Assembly: GCF_009812035.1 (NCBI RefSeq)
Contig: NZ_VZIZ01000036.1
Location: 31,273-95,272 of the forward strand
DNA: 64,000 nucleotides
Source: Psychrobacter nivimaris
Lineage (GTDB): Bacteria > Pseudomonadota > Gammaproteobacteria > Pseudomonadales > Moraxellaceae
Direction: 5' to 3'
Part shown: one piece after another, positions 1-9,270 of the stretch
Layout: each line of letters opens with the position of its first letter
Position numbering within the stretch: position 1 is the first letter of the stretch
Translations under genes and position numbers: made by a program
The notes under the pieces: model-generated
Seen by the model: only the letters and a program-made list of their open reading frames with translations
Told to the model about the DNA's origin: nothing
Databases searched by the model: none

Positions 1-548
1 TCAGAAGCTTGAAGTAGCTTTTGTACGATGTTTTCAACGTCTTCACCAACATAACCAGCTTCAGTCAATGTCGTGGCATCAGCCATCGCGAAAGGTACAT
101 CTAACAGACGAGCTAAGGTTTGCGCAAGTAGCGTCTTACCAGAACCAGTTGGACCGATTAGCAAGATATTACTCTTAGCCAATTCTACCATTGCATCGTC
201 AGCGCCAATTTTAGCTTTTTTGCTGTCGTTGGCTAGCGTCTGGCTAACTTTTAGGCGTTTATAATGGTTATAAACGGCCACAGCCAATGCTTTTTTGGCA
301 GCGTCCTGACCGATGACATATTCATCAAGCTTGGCACGCAGCTCTTTTGGCGTTGGTAATTTTTTATTAACCCAAGAAGTATCTACTTCGCTATCGTCAT
401 CACCGTGCTCTGCGCTGTCTGCGATTAAGTCAGTACATAGCTCAATACATTCATTACAGATATTGGCATCGTCAGCAGCAATCAATTGCTGTACATCGCT
501 TTTGGCTTTACCGCAAAACGAACACTGCGGGGTATTATCTTCTGCCAT
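1..548 (-). CDS. clpX: ATP-dependent Clp protease ATP-binding subunit ClpX (N-terminal part)
   Basis: ClpX unfolds substrates and feeds them to ClpP in the cytoplasm. The visible 182 residues begin [14 protein letters not shown] and carry the N-terminal zinc-binding domain (CSFC then CNEC pairs, about residues 9-34), the [14 protein letters not shown] region and the Walker A motif GPTGSGKT. They end at the [10 protein letters not shown] region, so the C-terminal part lies outside the window. The start ATG is at 548. clpP lies upstream on the same strand (186 bp gap), the standard clpP-clpX order. Identity is clear; only the truncation by the window edge limits the call. Confidence 0.97.
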   Translation of the reverse strand, partial: MAEDNTPQCSFCGKAKSDVQQLIAADDANICNECIELCTDLIADSAEHGDDDSEVDTSWVNKKLPTPKELRAKLDEYVIGQDAAKKALAVAVYNHYKRLKVSQTLANDSKKAKIGADDAMVELAKSNILLIGPTGSGKTLLAQTLARLLDVPFAMADATTLTEAGYVGEDVENIVQKLLQAS

Positions 549-734
549 AAAAGGCGCTCCTAAAATTTAAAACTGGTTAGTTTATTTGTAGTATGTCGAT
601 TATCGTATCCATTCAATGTCATACCTTCCAATAGATCAGGTATGACATTGATAACGGTTTACTGTACGGCAAATAAACTATAAAAGGTCTTATGATTGCA
701 CTCTTAATTAAGAGGCATCACGTTAATGCTTAGA

Positions 735-1409
735 TTACAAAGATTCAGGGCGACGCTCTAATACTTCGTCAACCAAGCCATATTCTTTGGCTTCTTGAGC
801 ATCTAACCAATAATCACGCTCAACGTCTTTTTCGATTTTCTCTACTGGCTGACCAGTGCGCTCAGCTAAGATACTATTTAGACGTGCACGAGTTTTAAGG
901 ATTTCACGAGCATTGATTTCGATATCTGTTGCTTGACCCTGCGCGCCGCCTGAAGGCTGGTGAATCATAACGCGAGCATTAGCAAGTGAATAGCGCTTGC
1001 CTTTTTGACCAGCAGCCAATAGGAATGAACCCATGCTGTAAGCACCGCCCATACAGATAGTAGACACCTCAGGTTTGATGAAGTTCATGGTATCAAAAAT
1101 AGCCAAGCCAGCGCTTACTGAACCACCTGGTGAGTTGATATACAAATGGATATCTTTGTCAGGGTTTTCAGCTTCTAAGAATAGTAACTGGGCGACGATA
1201 AGGTTAGCCATGTTGTCTTCGACCTGACCGGTCAAAAAGATAACGCGCTCACGTAATAGGCGTGAAAAAATATCAAACGAGCGTTCACCGCGTGAGGACT
1301 GTTCAACCACCATAGGTACTAAAGCCGCTTGTGTGGTCTGTACTTCTTTGTGCGCACTCATCAGCATATCAAAATGCGGGTTGGCAGTGATGCGATCATA
1401 ATCTGTCAT
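735..1409 (-). CDS. clpP: ATP-dependent Clp protease proteolytic subunit ClpP
   Basis: Serine peptidase that forms the double-heptamer degradation chamber docked to ClpX. The 224-residue product has the full catalytic triad: Ser125 in GGAYSMGS, His150 in VMIHQPSGG and Asp199 in ERDYW. The family sequence around the nucleophile is usually GQAASMGA; the Tyr before the Ser here is a mild variation. The N-terminal 20 or so residues would be removed as propeptide. It is followed by clpX. Its usual upstream partner tig is about 7.9 kb away, on the far side of the urease cluster. Confidence 0.97.
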   Translation of the reverse strand: MTDYDRITANPHFDMLMSAHKEVQTTQAALVPMVVEQSSRGERSFDIFSRLLRERVIFLTGQVEDNMANLIVAQLLFLEAENPDKDIHLYINSPGGSVSAGLAIFDTMNFIKPEVSTICMGGAYSMGSFLLAAGQKGKRYSLANARVMIHQPSGGAQGQATDIEINAREILKTRARLNSILAERTGQPVEKIEKDVERDYWLDAQEAKEYGLVDEVLERRPESL

Positions 1410-1655
1410 AGAAAAGTCCTATCGATAAATGTATAAAATAAAAATGGATTGAATGATTTTATTGTCTAGTAGTTTTTGACTAATGGGTTGTTTATAAGGG
1501 GGCTGCGCTCACTATTCAAGCCTATAAAACGGGTTTGTGCATAAAATAGGTGAAAAAGTGACCCTCCGATATGTCTAGGACTCATTGCTTATATTAAAAC
1601 TTATACTAAAAATACGTCTAGAAGTAGATAAATACTATCTTATCTATTATCAAGT

Positions 1656-1700
1656 CGTACAGATATTGATAGTACCTGTATCGACAGTATCTGTATCGAT
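1656..1700. repeat. 15-bp tandem repeat, about three copies
   Basis: AGTACCTGTATCGAC (1671-1685) is followed directly by AGTATCTGTATCGAT (1686-1700), 13 of 15 identical. A weaker copy, CGTACAGATATTGAT, precedes them at 1656-1670. The repeat lies about 250 bp upstream of clpP in the divergent spacer. Function is unknown. Confidence 0.6.
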
Positions 1701-1868
1701 ACAAATAGCGTAAATCATGTCTGACCTGACTTTTTAACATAGAATACCTGATTAATAGCCCTACAATCCACCTATCTTACTGACTAAGTCTGCAAATAGT
1801 TATGTGTTTAGTATTTTTGCTTATCTAATGTCCTCAGAGGGTATTGCGCTAACAATAACGCTAAAAAA

Positions 1869-1904
1869 TGCACTGTTATGGACAAAATGTACTGTTTTGG
1901 TGCA
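1869..1904 (+). promoter_or_regulatory. Tandem NtrC-like enhancer sites upstream of urease
   Basis: The distal-facing copy TGTACTGTTTTGGTGCA (1888-1904) matches the NtrC consensus TGCACYANNNTGGTGCA at nearly every defined base. A second copy starting TGCACTGTTATGG at 1869 keeps the left half-site and the TGG of the right half. The two start 19 bp apart, about two helical turns, as in NtrC enhancers. They sit about 165-180 bp upstream of a sigma54-like promoter. The match is read directly; binding by NtrC is inference. Confidence 0.55.
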
Positions 1905-2065
1905 AATATCTGCTGATTTTATAAATAGATAAGGCTCAAAAAACGTTTAGAAAATAGCTGGAAATATACGGTTATTTTTATCATGTAAGTTAAATAAAAA
2001 AAAGCACAGACAAATCAAAGTTTTGAGCCGGTAAGGCTGTCTATTTAATTCTCTGCTATCAAGGG

Positions 2066-2082
2066 TTGGCACAATGCTTGTA
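2066..2082 (+). promoter_or_regulatory. Sigma54-like -24/-12 promoter for the urease cluster
   Basis: TTGGCACAATGCTTGTA matches the RpoN consensus TGGCAC-N5-TTGCA except that the -12 GC dinucleotide reads GT. The GG at 2068-2069 and the GT at 2080-2081 are separated by the required 10 bases. Predicted transcription would start near 2092, leaving a leader of about 195 nt before ureD. The GC to GT change could weaken it. Confidence 0.5.
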
Positions 2083-2286
2083 TCAATAAAAACATTGACG
2101 CTTTGATTTATCATGGTGCGCTGGGCACGATAAATGATGTACGCTGTATTACTCCGTTACTATTCTGATATTACTGTCGCTAATGAACTGTAGTTAACGA
2201 TTGGCAATAGGGTTCTTAACACATAGCAAATGATAGCTGTCATACAAAATACTGAAACATATTTAATTGGTAAATGAGTATATAAA

Positions 2287-3315
2287 ATGAGTTGGGCCTC
2301 TTCTTTAGCATTAAGCTTTGACACTGTTAGCAGTACAAGTACGGCCAAAGAAGGTACGGCTGATAACTCAAAAACGCGGCTTTATCATCGTAAGCATACA
2401 GGTGCCTTGATGGTACAGCGTGCTCTATATCCTGAGCCAAGCGTGCAGCAGGGTATTTGTCACATATTGATGCTGTATCCGCCAGCAGGTATCGCAGGCG
2501 GTGATACGCTGTCCATAGACCTAAATTTAAATAGTGGTAGCCATGCTGTTATCACTACACCAGGGGCAGGCAAATGGTACGGCAAGGACAGTGTCAGTCA
2601 AAAACATAAAGTTTCATTGGGCAGCGATGTTGCTCACCAAAGTATGAGTCAAGACGAGATAGCTGATTATGCTAGTCAACATGTACAGGCCAACCTCGCA
2701 GCACATACCCGTTTAGAATGGCTGCCGCAAGAAAGTATCATTTATAACGAAGCCAATATGCATGCAGTGAGTCGCTTCGATTTGACAGATTCATCTAGCC
2801 TACTGACATGGGAGATTAGCGTATTTGGGCGGCAAGCTTACGACGAGCAGTTTTTGCAAGGGCGTTATCATACTGGATTGAATATCTACCGAGATGGTAA
2901 GGTTATCGTTGCTGAGCGAGTGGCGCAGGCAGCACAAAATCGCTGGTTTACCTCAAATTTAGGATTAGCAAACCAGCATATTTATGGATCGTTTTGGGCA
3001 GTACCAAGCTTAAGCGATGTCCATGACAATCTTGCACTCTCCGCGTCACAAACCACGCAATCGACCGAAACAGCCCAAGCAACTATCAAGCAGTCATTAA
3101 CTCGCTATCTAGATAACACCATAGCAGCATTACGACAAGTCATTGCTCAAGCACAACTGCCTGTCTACTGCACGCATAATTGCCAAGCGATCAATATCCG
3201 CTACATCGGCTCAGATGTACGTGGTTGTTTTGAAGCGTTTTATCAGCTGAGAGAAGTCTTGCGAAATCATTGGTGGCAACTTGAGCCTTGTCGTCCACGT
3301 ATTTGGGACACCTAA
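2287..3315 (+). CDS. ureD: Urease accessory protein UreD
   Basis: Scaffold protein that binds apo-urease and, with UreF and UreG, guides nickel into the active site. The 342-residue product has the UreD hallmarks: RLYHRKHTGALMVQRALYPE near residue 35, YPPAGIAGGD, TTPGAGKWY, LEWLPQESI and a C-terminal RPRIWDT. Typical UreD is about 270-290 residues. The extra length comes partly from a stretch after GAGKWY that includes a Ser/Gln-rich segment, and from a Ser/Thr/Gln-rich patch near residue 250. First gene of the cluster, 118 bp before ureA. Confidence 0.95.
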   Translation: MSWASSLALSFDTVSSTSTAKEGTADNSKTRLYHRKHTGALMVQRALYPEPSVQQGICHILMLYPPAGIAGGDTLSIDLNLNSGSHAVITTPGAGKWYGKDSVSQKHKVSLGSDVAHQSMSQDEIADYASQHVQANLAAHTRLEWLPQESIIYNEANMHAVSRFDLTDSSSLLTWEISVFGRQAYDEQFLQGRYHTGLNIYRDGKVIVAERVAQAAQNRWFTSNLGLANQHIYGSFWAVPSLSDVHDNLALSASQTTQSTETAQATIKQSLTRYLDNTIAALRQVIAQAQLPVYCTHNCQAINIRYIGSDVRGCFEAFYQLREVLRNHWWQLEPCRPRIWDT

Positions 3316-3433
3316 TACGGCCACTTTAAACAATGAAACTAAGATATATTGCGACTGTTTTTAATCGATATCAAATGCTTTGAAAACCTCTAATCTGCTA
3401 TAAATATAATGATAAGTACAACAAGGAATTGTC

Positions 3434-3736
3434 ATGCACCTGACCCCAACAGAAAAAGATAAACTCATGCTATTTACCGCCGGTATGGTAGCAGAGCGCC
3501 GCAAAAATCGCGGTGTTAAGCTTAACTATCCCGAAGCCATCGCTTATATCAGTATGCTGCTGATGGAAGGCGCACGAGATGGTAAAAGAGTTGCCGAGCT
3601 GATGAGTGAAGGTGCTACGTATTTGTCTGCTGATGATGTCATGGAAGGTGTCGCAGAGATGGTCGATGAAGTGCAAATCGAGGCGACTTTTCCTGATGGC
3701 ACCAAACTGGTCACGGTACATAATCCCATCGTGTAA
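3434..3736 (+). CDS. ureA: Urease subunit gamma UreA
   Basis: Smallest structural subunit of the nickel urease that hydrolyses urea to ammonia and carbamate. 100 residues, the exact family length, with [27 protein letters not shown] at the start, [10 protein letters not shown], the [31 protein letters not shown] end and no fusion to UreB (unlike Helicobacter). An AAGGAA ribosome-binding site lies just upstream. It precedes the fused ureBC gene by 56 bp. Confidence 0.97.
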   Translation: MHLTPTEKDKLMLFTAGMVAERRKNRGVKLNYPEAIAYISMLLMEGARDGKRVAELMSEGATYLSADDVMEGVAEMVDEVQIEATFPDGTKLVTVHNPIV

Positions 3737-3792
3737 CGCTGTATACCATTGTTATAGCACTGAAATGCTCACTATAAAATAAGGCGGCTACC

Positions 3793-5982
3793 ATGCAAGC
3801 AGGCGAATACCATATCCAAGATGGCGATATTATCTTAAACCAAGGGCGACAGGTACAGACGATCAGTGTGAGTAATACTGGTGATAGACCTATCCAAATT
3901 GGCTCGCATTATCACTTTTATGAAGTCAATGATGCCTTGAGTTTTGAGAGAGAGCAGACTCGGGGTTTTCGCCTAAATATTATCTCTGGGACTGCCGTAC
4001 GTTTTGAGCCTGGTCAATCACGGGAAGTCGAATTGGTAGCATACGCTGGCAAGCAAGACGTCTATGGTTTTGCTGGGCGCGTCATGGGCGCAGCTCATCC
4101 AGAAAAAATATCAGAGAGCACTACTGATAAGAAGGTAACCGCTACTTCGAAGAAGCGAGTCAGTCGTCGTATTTATGCTGAGCATTTTGGTCCTACCACA
4201 GGCGATAAAGTCCGTCTTGCCGATACTGAGCTTTGGCTACAGGTTGAGGCGGATTTAACCAGTCATAAAGATACAGCTGTTGATCAAGCAGATACGTCGC
4301 AAAGTGGTGAAAGTAGTAGCAAGCCTATTGAAATTAAAGGTGAAGAAGTCAAATTTGGTGGTGGTAAAGTCATCCGTGATGGTATGGGGCAAGGGCAGTT
4401 ACTAGGTGCGGAAGTTGCCGATACAGTTATTACCAATGCATTAGTCGTTGACTATACAGGCATCTATAAAGCGGATATCGGTATCAAAGATGGCCGTATC
4501 AGTGCCATTGGCAAAGCGGGCAATCCTGATATCCAGCCTGCTATTGATATTCCTATTGGCGGAGCTACCGAAATCATCTCTGGTGAAGGCAAAATCCTGA
4601 CAGCAGGTGGCGTCGATAGTCATATTCATTTTATCGCGCCTCAGCAGTGTGAGACCGCGCTGATGTCAGGGGTAACTACGATGCTGGGCGGCGGTACAGG
4701 TCCAGCTCAAGGTACGCTTGCCACCACCTGTACACCGGGGGCGTATCATATTGCCTCGATGCTAAAGTCTACTGATAGCATCCCTATGAATATTGGACTA
4801 CTAGGTAAAGGCAATGTGAGTGTACCAGAACCCATTGCTGAACAAATAGAAGCAGGTGCCGTGGGACTAAAGCTACATGAAGATTGGGGTACAACGCCGC
4901 AAGCCATCGATAACTGTTTGAGCGTCGCTGACGACTATGATGTGCAAGTGGCCATTCATACCGATACTTTAAATGAAAGTGGCTATCTAGAGAGTACACT
5001 TGCTGCTTTTAAAGACCGCTGTATCCATACTTTTCATACTGAAGGGGCAGGCGGTGGCCATGCGCCCGATATTCTAAAGGCTATTGGCGAGTCGCATGTT
5101 TTGCCATCATCTACCAATCCCACTCGACCATATACCGTCAATACCATTGATGAGCATCTCGACATGCTGATGGTTTGTCATCACTTGAGCCCTGCTATTG
5201 CTGAAGATGTGGCCTTTGCTGAGAGCCGTATTCGTCAAGAAACCATCGCCGCAGAAGATATCTTGCATGACTTAGGTGCGATTTCGATGATGAGTAGTGA
5301 TTCGCAAGCGATGGGACGGGTGGGTGAAGTGGTCATTCGTACTTGGCAAACCGCGCACAAAATGAAAGTTCAACGTGGCCATCTGGCGCCAGATGCAACA
5401 GCGACCATTGAAGATGAGCAACAGTACATCACTTTAACAGACTATGACCAAAGTACGGACAACGATAACTTTCGTATCAAACGCTATATCGCGAAATATA
5501 CAATAAACCCTGCGATTACTCACGGTATTAGCGATATGGTCGGCTCAATCGAAGTGGGTAAATGGGCAGATATGGTGCTATGGTCGCCCAAGTTTTTTGG
5601 GGTAAAACCTGAGTGCATTATAAAAGGCGGGCTCATTGCTGCGGTACCGATGGGCGATATTAATGCCTCTATTCCTACTCCTCAGCCTGTGCATTATCGT
5701 CCTATGTTTGCTACTTATCCAAAATCAGTCGCCCAAACTAGCATCACCTTTATGTCGCAAGCGGCGATCGACAAACAAGTGGATAAGCAGCTTGGATTGA
5801 CCAAAGTCATTCAGCCAGTACACGGTATTCGTAAAATTCGTAAAAGCGATATGCGCTTTAACAGCTACTGCCCAGATATGGATATCAATCCTGAGACCTA
5901 TGAAGTACGTGCGGATGGTAAAACACTGACCTGTGAGCCAGCTGATGTACTACCCATGGCACAGCGTTACTTTTTATTTTAG
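3793..5982 (+). CDS. ureBC: Fused urease beta-alpha subunit (UreB-UreC)
   Basis: 729-residue urease chain combining beta (residues about 1-105) and catalytic alpha. The beta part has [23 protein letters not shown] and YGFAGRVMG. Residues about 105-122 form a Lys/Ser/Thr-rich linker, then UreC begins at [24 protein letters not shown]. All nickel and catalytic residues are present: HIH at 277/279, the carbamylated Lys at 360 (GLKLHED), His389, His415, Cys462-His463 and the SSD Asp503. These equal Klebsiella UreC numbering plus 143. A Ser/Asp/Gln-rich insertion of about 25 residues interrupts the conserved stretch between VEADLT and [10 protein letters not shown]. The frame is continuous, so this is a true fusion in this assembly. 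Bacterial ureases usually encode beta and alpha separately. Confidence 0.95.
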   Translation: MQAGEYHIQDGDIILNQGRQVQTISVSNTGDRPIQIGSHYHFYEVNDALSFEREQTRGFRLNIISGTAVRFEPGQSREVELVAYAGKQDVYGFAGRVMGAAHPEKISESTTDKKVTATSKKRVSRRIYAEHFGPTTGDKVRLADTELWLQVEADLTSHKDTAVDQADTSQSGESSSKPIEIKGEEVKFGGGKVIRDGMGQGQLLGAEVADTVITNALVVDYTGIYKADIGIKDGRISAIGKAGNPDIQPAIDIPIGGATEIISGEGKILTAGGVDSHIHFIAPQQCETALMSGVTTMLGGGTGPAQGTLATTCTPGAYHIASMLKSTDSIPMNIGLLGKGNVSVPEPIAEQIEAGAVGLKLHEDWGTTPQAIDNCLSVADDYDVQVAIHTDTLNESGYLESTLAAFKDRCIHTFHTEGAGGGHAPDILKAIGESHVLPSSTNPTRPYTVNTIDEHLDMLMVCHHLSPAIAEDVAFAESRIRQETIAAEDILHDLGAISMMSSDSQAMGRVGEVVIRTWQTAHKMKVQRGHLAPDATATIEDEQQYITLTDYDQSTDNDNFRIKRYIAKYTINPAITHGISDMVGSIEVGKWADMVLWSPKFFGVKPECIIKGGLIAAVPMGDINASIPTPQPVHYRPMFATYPKSVAQTSITFMSQAAIDKQVDKQLGLTKVIQPVHGIRKIRKSDMRFNSYCPDMDINPETYEVRADGKTLTCEPADVLPMAQRYFLF

Positions 5983-6144
5983 AGCTTATGATATACGTTT
6001 ATAAGAGCTCTAGGACAGTGAGCCATAAACTATGTACACCAATAGTCAGTTGGTTTCTTGAGTGAGATCGCGTCTTTATTCCCAATACTTTTACCATCAA
6101 TACTATTGACCAATAGTTTGAGCAACAACAGCCAGAGAAGAATA

Positions 6145-6783
6145 ATGAAAATATTTAATACCCGTTTAAGTACGCTTAGCGATACCCAAAAAGCACAATT
6201 GGTAGAACAGTATCAAGCCGATGATTACCTGCTATTGGATTTTGATACTCGTCAGCATTCCCGCTTTAGAGCCATTACTGTTTCAGGTGAGGCAGTTGGT
6301 GTTGACTTGCCTCGTACAGGTGTACTAAAAGGAAATGATGTCCTTATCAATGCAGCAGGGGAGTTGATGCAAGTCATCGCCAAGCCGCAAGCGGTGACCA
6401 AAGTGACGGCTGACGATGACTTTCTACTAATGAAAGGCGCTTATCACTTGGGCAACCGTCATGTGCCATTGATGTTTGACCACAGTTTTGATCAGGGTAA
6501 TGCAGGCTATGCGTTATATTTTGAAAACGATCATGTACTTGCACAAATGTTAGAAAATCTTGGTCTACATATCGAGTCTACCTCAGTGCCATTTGAGCCT
6601 GAAACGGGCGCTTATCAAACGGGACAAGGGCATTCGCATGGTCATGCTCACTTCCATGCACATTCGCATAGTGACTCTCATAGTCATAAGAAAAGTCATA
6701 GCCATGACGAAAGCCACAGCCACGGACATCACCATAGCCATAGTCATCATGATGCGCCTGTAGGTCGTTCAAATGATGGTTAA
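6145..6783 (+). CDS. ureE: Urease accessory protein UreE, nickel chaperone
   Basis: Delivers Ni2+ to the UreDFG-apourease complex. I choose the ATG at 6145 (MKIFNTRLS), giving 212 residues, because homologous sequence starts there and AGAGAAGA lies just upstream. An ATG at 6058 is in frame but adds 29 unrelated residues. The middle keeps GNRHVPLMFD with the conserved metal-binding His and the C-terminal domain (NDHVLAQMLENLGL). From about residue 165 a long His/Ser/Gly-rich tail forms a nickel-storage segment like that of Klebsiella UreE. The end overlaps ureF by 11 bp, implying coupled translation. Confidence 0.95.
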   Translation: MKIFNTRLSTLSDTQKAQLVEQYQADDYLLLDFDTRQHSRFRAITVSGEAVGVDLPRTGVLKGNDVLINAAGELMQVIAKPQAVTKVTADDDFLLMKGAYHLGNRHVPLMFDHSFDQGNAGYALYFENDHVLAQMLENLGLHIESTSVPFEPETGAYQTGQGHSHGHAHFHAHSHSDSHSHKKSHSHDESHSHGHHHSHSHHDAPVGRSNDG

Positions 6784-7567
6784 TACCAGTGCTCAGCCTA
6801 CTCAATCTGCCCAACTTGGACAGCTACTGATGCTGGCATCGAGCAATTTGCCGATTGGTAGTTATACCTATTCGCAAGGTGTGGAGTCAGCGATTGAGTC
6901 AGGGGTTGTCTCTGATGAATCCAGTACGCTTACATTTATGCAGGACTATCTAGCGCTTGCAGTCATTGGCTATGAGTTGCCTATATTGGGTCTGATCATG
7001 TGTGCACTAAGCCAAGGTCGTGAAGCGATAGCGGCAAATCTAGCACACGACTATCACGCTGGCCTCGAGAGTAAAGAGTTTGTTCTGGAGTCGCAGCAGT
7101 TGGCACAGGCGATGGTGTCGTGGCTCAACGAAGTATTGAGTCTTGGCATACCGGCCGAAATACCTGAAGATGGATTTTTGCCGCTATTTGCACATATTGC
7201 TCAGCATTGGCAGCTGCCACTAGCGCAGTCAATGACTACTTATGGATTTGCTCAATTAGAGAACATGGTGCTCGCCGCTGTTAAGACAGTGCCGCTAGGA
7301 CAAATGGCGGGTCAGCGTATTCTTTGGCAATTGCAAAGCGAATTGGGTGCTCAGGTTGATGCTCTAAGCGATGATGTGCAGCATGCCTTTGATACTTTAA
7401 TTACATCGACAAACACGTCCAATACTTTAGGTAATAGTGAAGAGTCGGACTGTCAGCAGCTATGCCAAGACCTCTATGAATCGCTTAATATCTCGAATAA
7501 TTTACCCAATTTGGCTATTCTCTCGAGTATGCATGAGGAGCAATACAGTCGGTTGTTCCGCTCATAA
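6773..7567 (+). CDS. ureF: Urease accessory protein UreF
   Basis: GTPase-regulating member of the UreDFG nickel-insertion complex. 264 residues starting inside the end of ureE. It has LLMLASSNLPIGSYTYSQGVESAIESG near the start and the conserved Tyr/Gly-rich region TTYGFAQLENMVLAAVKTVPLGQMAGQRILW. The C-terminus (SSMHEEQYSRLFRS) matches the family ending. Residues about 210-230 are a Ser/Thr/Asn-rich insertion. The overlap with ureE and the 57-bp gap to ureG support a single transcript. Confidence 0.94.
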   Translation: MMVNTSAQPTQSAQLGQLLMLASSNLPIGSYTYSQGVESAIESGVVSDESSTLTFMQDYLALAVIGYELPILGLIMCALSQGREAIAANLAHDYHAGLESKEFVLESQQLAQAMVSWLNEVLSLGIPAEIPEDGFLPLFAHIAQHWQLPLAQSMTTYGFAQLENMVLAAVKTVPLGQMAGQRILWQLQSELGAQVDALSDDVQHAFDTLITSTNTSNTLGNSEESDCQQLCQDLYESLNISNNLPNLAILSSMHEEQYSRLFRS

Positions 7568-7624
7568 CTGTACCTTTATTTCTATTTATACTTATTAATA
7601 TACAAACTGTTTTAGGAAATTAAT

Positions 7625-8314
7625 ATGTCTCTAACTCCGCTCAAATCAAAAAATTCTCACGCTGCATTAGACGTACAGACTGATAGTGATAGCCAGAAAC
7701 CATCTTCTGCCTTATCGTGTTTACGCCTTGGGATTGGCGGGCCAGTTGGTAGTGGTAAGACTGCTTTGACATTAAGACTATGCCAAAACCTGCGTGATAC
7801 GATCAATATGGCAGTGGTGACCAATGACATCTATACCAAAGAAGATTCAGAGTTTTTGACCCGCAATGATGCCATGCCTGCTGAGCGTATCCGCGGTGTA
7901 GAGACAGGCGGCTGTCCGCATACGGCTATTCGCGAAGATGCTTCTATTAATCTGACTGCGATTGCTGAGCTACAAGCGACTTTTGAAGGGTTGGAGTTGA
8001 TTATCATTGAGTCAGGTGGCGACAATCTAGCCGCGACATTTAGCCCAGAGTTGTCTGATTTGACCTTGTACGTCATCGATGTCTCTGCAGGCGATAAGAT
8101 ACCTCGTAAAGGTGGCCCTGGCATCACCAAGTCTGATTTGTTGATTATCAATAAGACCGACCTTGCACCAATGGTTGGTGCTTCGCTGGAAGTGATGGAA
8201 CGCGATGCCAAAAAAATGCGTGGCGACAAACCTTTTGTATTTAGCAATATGAAAACAGGCGATGGGTTAAATGAGATTATCGCCTTTATTAAAGAACATG
8301 GCATGCTTGCCTAA
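7625..8314 (+). CDS. ureG: Urease accessory GTPase UreG
   Basis: SIMIBI-class GTPase that powers nickel transfer to urease. 229 residues: P-loop GGPVGSGKT at 38-46, the nickel-binding CPH motif at 97-99 inside [24 protein letters not shown] and the NKTDLAP base-recognition motif. The first 30 residues are a Ser/Asp/Lys-rich extension not needed in the family, which usually runs about 200-205 residues. It sits between ureF and the nickel permease gene. Confidence 0.96.
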   Translation: MSLTPLKSKNSHAALDVQTDSDSQKPSSALSCLRLGIGGPVGSGKTALTLRLCQNLRDTINMAVVTNDIYTKEDSEFLTRNDAMPAERIRGVETGGCPHTAIREDASINLTAIAELQATFEGLELIIIESGGDNLAATFSPELSDLTLYVIDVSAGDKIPRKGGPGITKSDLLIINKTDLAPMVGASLEVMERDAKKMRGDKPFVFSNMKTGDGLNEIIAFIKEHGMLA

Positions 8315-8364
8315 AGAGCAGATGAGCTTTTACCATTAAAATATAAAGAATAAGGAAAACCCGC

Positions 8365-9117
8365 ATGACACAGTATACAAAAGGTCTTCATATCGAAAAC
8401 TCTCGCTTCTCACAAGTGCTCTCAGCTCGTCATATCGTGTCTGGTTCGGCTGTGATGATGACATCGCTAATGCTGCCGTCATTGGCGCAGGCGCATTCAG
8501 GTCATATTCACTCCACTACCACGCAAGCACCGTCGTTTTTAGGTACGTTGCAAGCAGGACTGATGCATCCAGTCACTGGCCTTGATCATCTGTTTTTGGC
8601 AGTAGGCATGGGCATGTTGTTTTATGGCCTGCAAAAGCAGCGCTTAGGCATGATGTCATTGACGGCAGGGTTGTCATTAGGCGCGATATTGGGCACGGCT
8701 GGCGTGCTGATTGGCGGTATCGCATTTGCTGCATCATCTGGGCTGATTGAAGTGGCGATATCACTGTCGGTAGTCGTATTGGCTATGGTCTTGATGAGCC
8801 AGAAAAGCAGACAAGAAGCATTCTCTGCGCAGACTCATACAGCACGCACACCAAGTATTCAGCAGCTATCACTATTTGGCTTTGGTAGTTTGGCAGTGTT
8901 TCATGGCATGGCACACGCAATGGAAGTACCAGCAAATGTCGGTATGAGCGGTCAGCTAGGTTTTTATGCAGGGATGATGGTCACGATGCTAGCGCTATAT
9001 GCAGTTGGTACGCTGGTTAGTCAGCAGTTGCAGCAACGCTTTAATGATAGCTTGTGGTTACAGCGCGGGCTAGTGCTGCTAGGATTGAGCGCCGTATTTG
9101 CACCTGTTTTGGTATAA
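8365..9117 (+). CDS. ureJ: HupE/UreJ family nickel permease
   Basis: Predicted inner-membrane Ni2+ transporter. 250 residues with an N-terminal signal-like hydrophobic segment ending ...LPSLAQAHSGHIH, then the family signature HPVTGLDHLFLAVGMG and about six further membrane segments. The second family His motif, VFHGMAHAMEVP, lies near residue 175. An AAGGAAA ribosome-binding site precedes the ATG. As last gene of the urease cluster its job is probably nickel supply. UreJ versus HupE naming is by context only. Confidence 0.88.
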   Translation: MTQYTKGLHIENSRFSQVLSARHIVSGSAVMMTSLMLPSLAQAHSGHIHSTTTQAPSFLGTLQAGLMHPVTGLDHLFLAVGMGMLFYGLQKQRLGMMSLTAGLSLGAILGTAGVLIGGIAFAASSGLIEVAISLSVVVLAMVLMSQKSRQEAFSAQTHTARTPSIQQLSLFGFGSLAVFHGMAHAMEVPANVGMSGQLGFYAGMMVTMLALYAVGTLVSQQLQQRFNDSLWLQRGLVLLGLSAVFAPVLV

Positions 9118-9182
9118 AGCGCGCTTTATAGTACAAGTACGATGTTTGCTGCTGAACTTACTTAGCTATCGAACACCATAAA

Positions 9183-9220
9183 AAATGCGCCCCCGATCAA
9201 AAGGTCGGGGGCGCATTTTA
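9183..9220. terminator. Bidirectional terminator between urease cluster and tig
   Basis: A 15-bp perfect stem, AAAATGCGCCCCCGA (9183-9197) with its complement (9206-9220), has an 8-base loop and A/T tracts on both sides. It lies between two convergent genes and can serve both. Confidence 0.9.
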
Positions 9221-9270
9221 GTTTTGATAACCGACTACAGCATATCTAAAAAGACAGCTTGTCGTATCAA

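Larger units (their letters stand above)
1410..2286. other. Long AT-rich intergenic region between divergent clpP and ureD
   Basis: 877 bp with no convincing gene. It holds a three-copy 15-bp tandem repeat (1656-1700), two NtrC-like sites (1869-1904) and a sigma54-like promoter (2066-2082), listed separately. It should also carry the clpP promoter. The short reverse open frame at 2160-2348 overlaps the ureD start and has no recognisable features. Confidence 0.7.

Noticed and set aside
6058..6144. N-terminal 29-residue extension of UreE
   Set aside because: Not homologous to UreE, and a good ribosome-binding site precedes the internal ATG at 6145.
7831..8304. 157-codon reverse open frame inside ureG
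   Set aside because: It is the antisense of a strongly conserved GTPase; its length follows from codon bias on the other strand.
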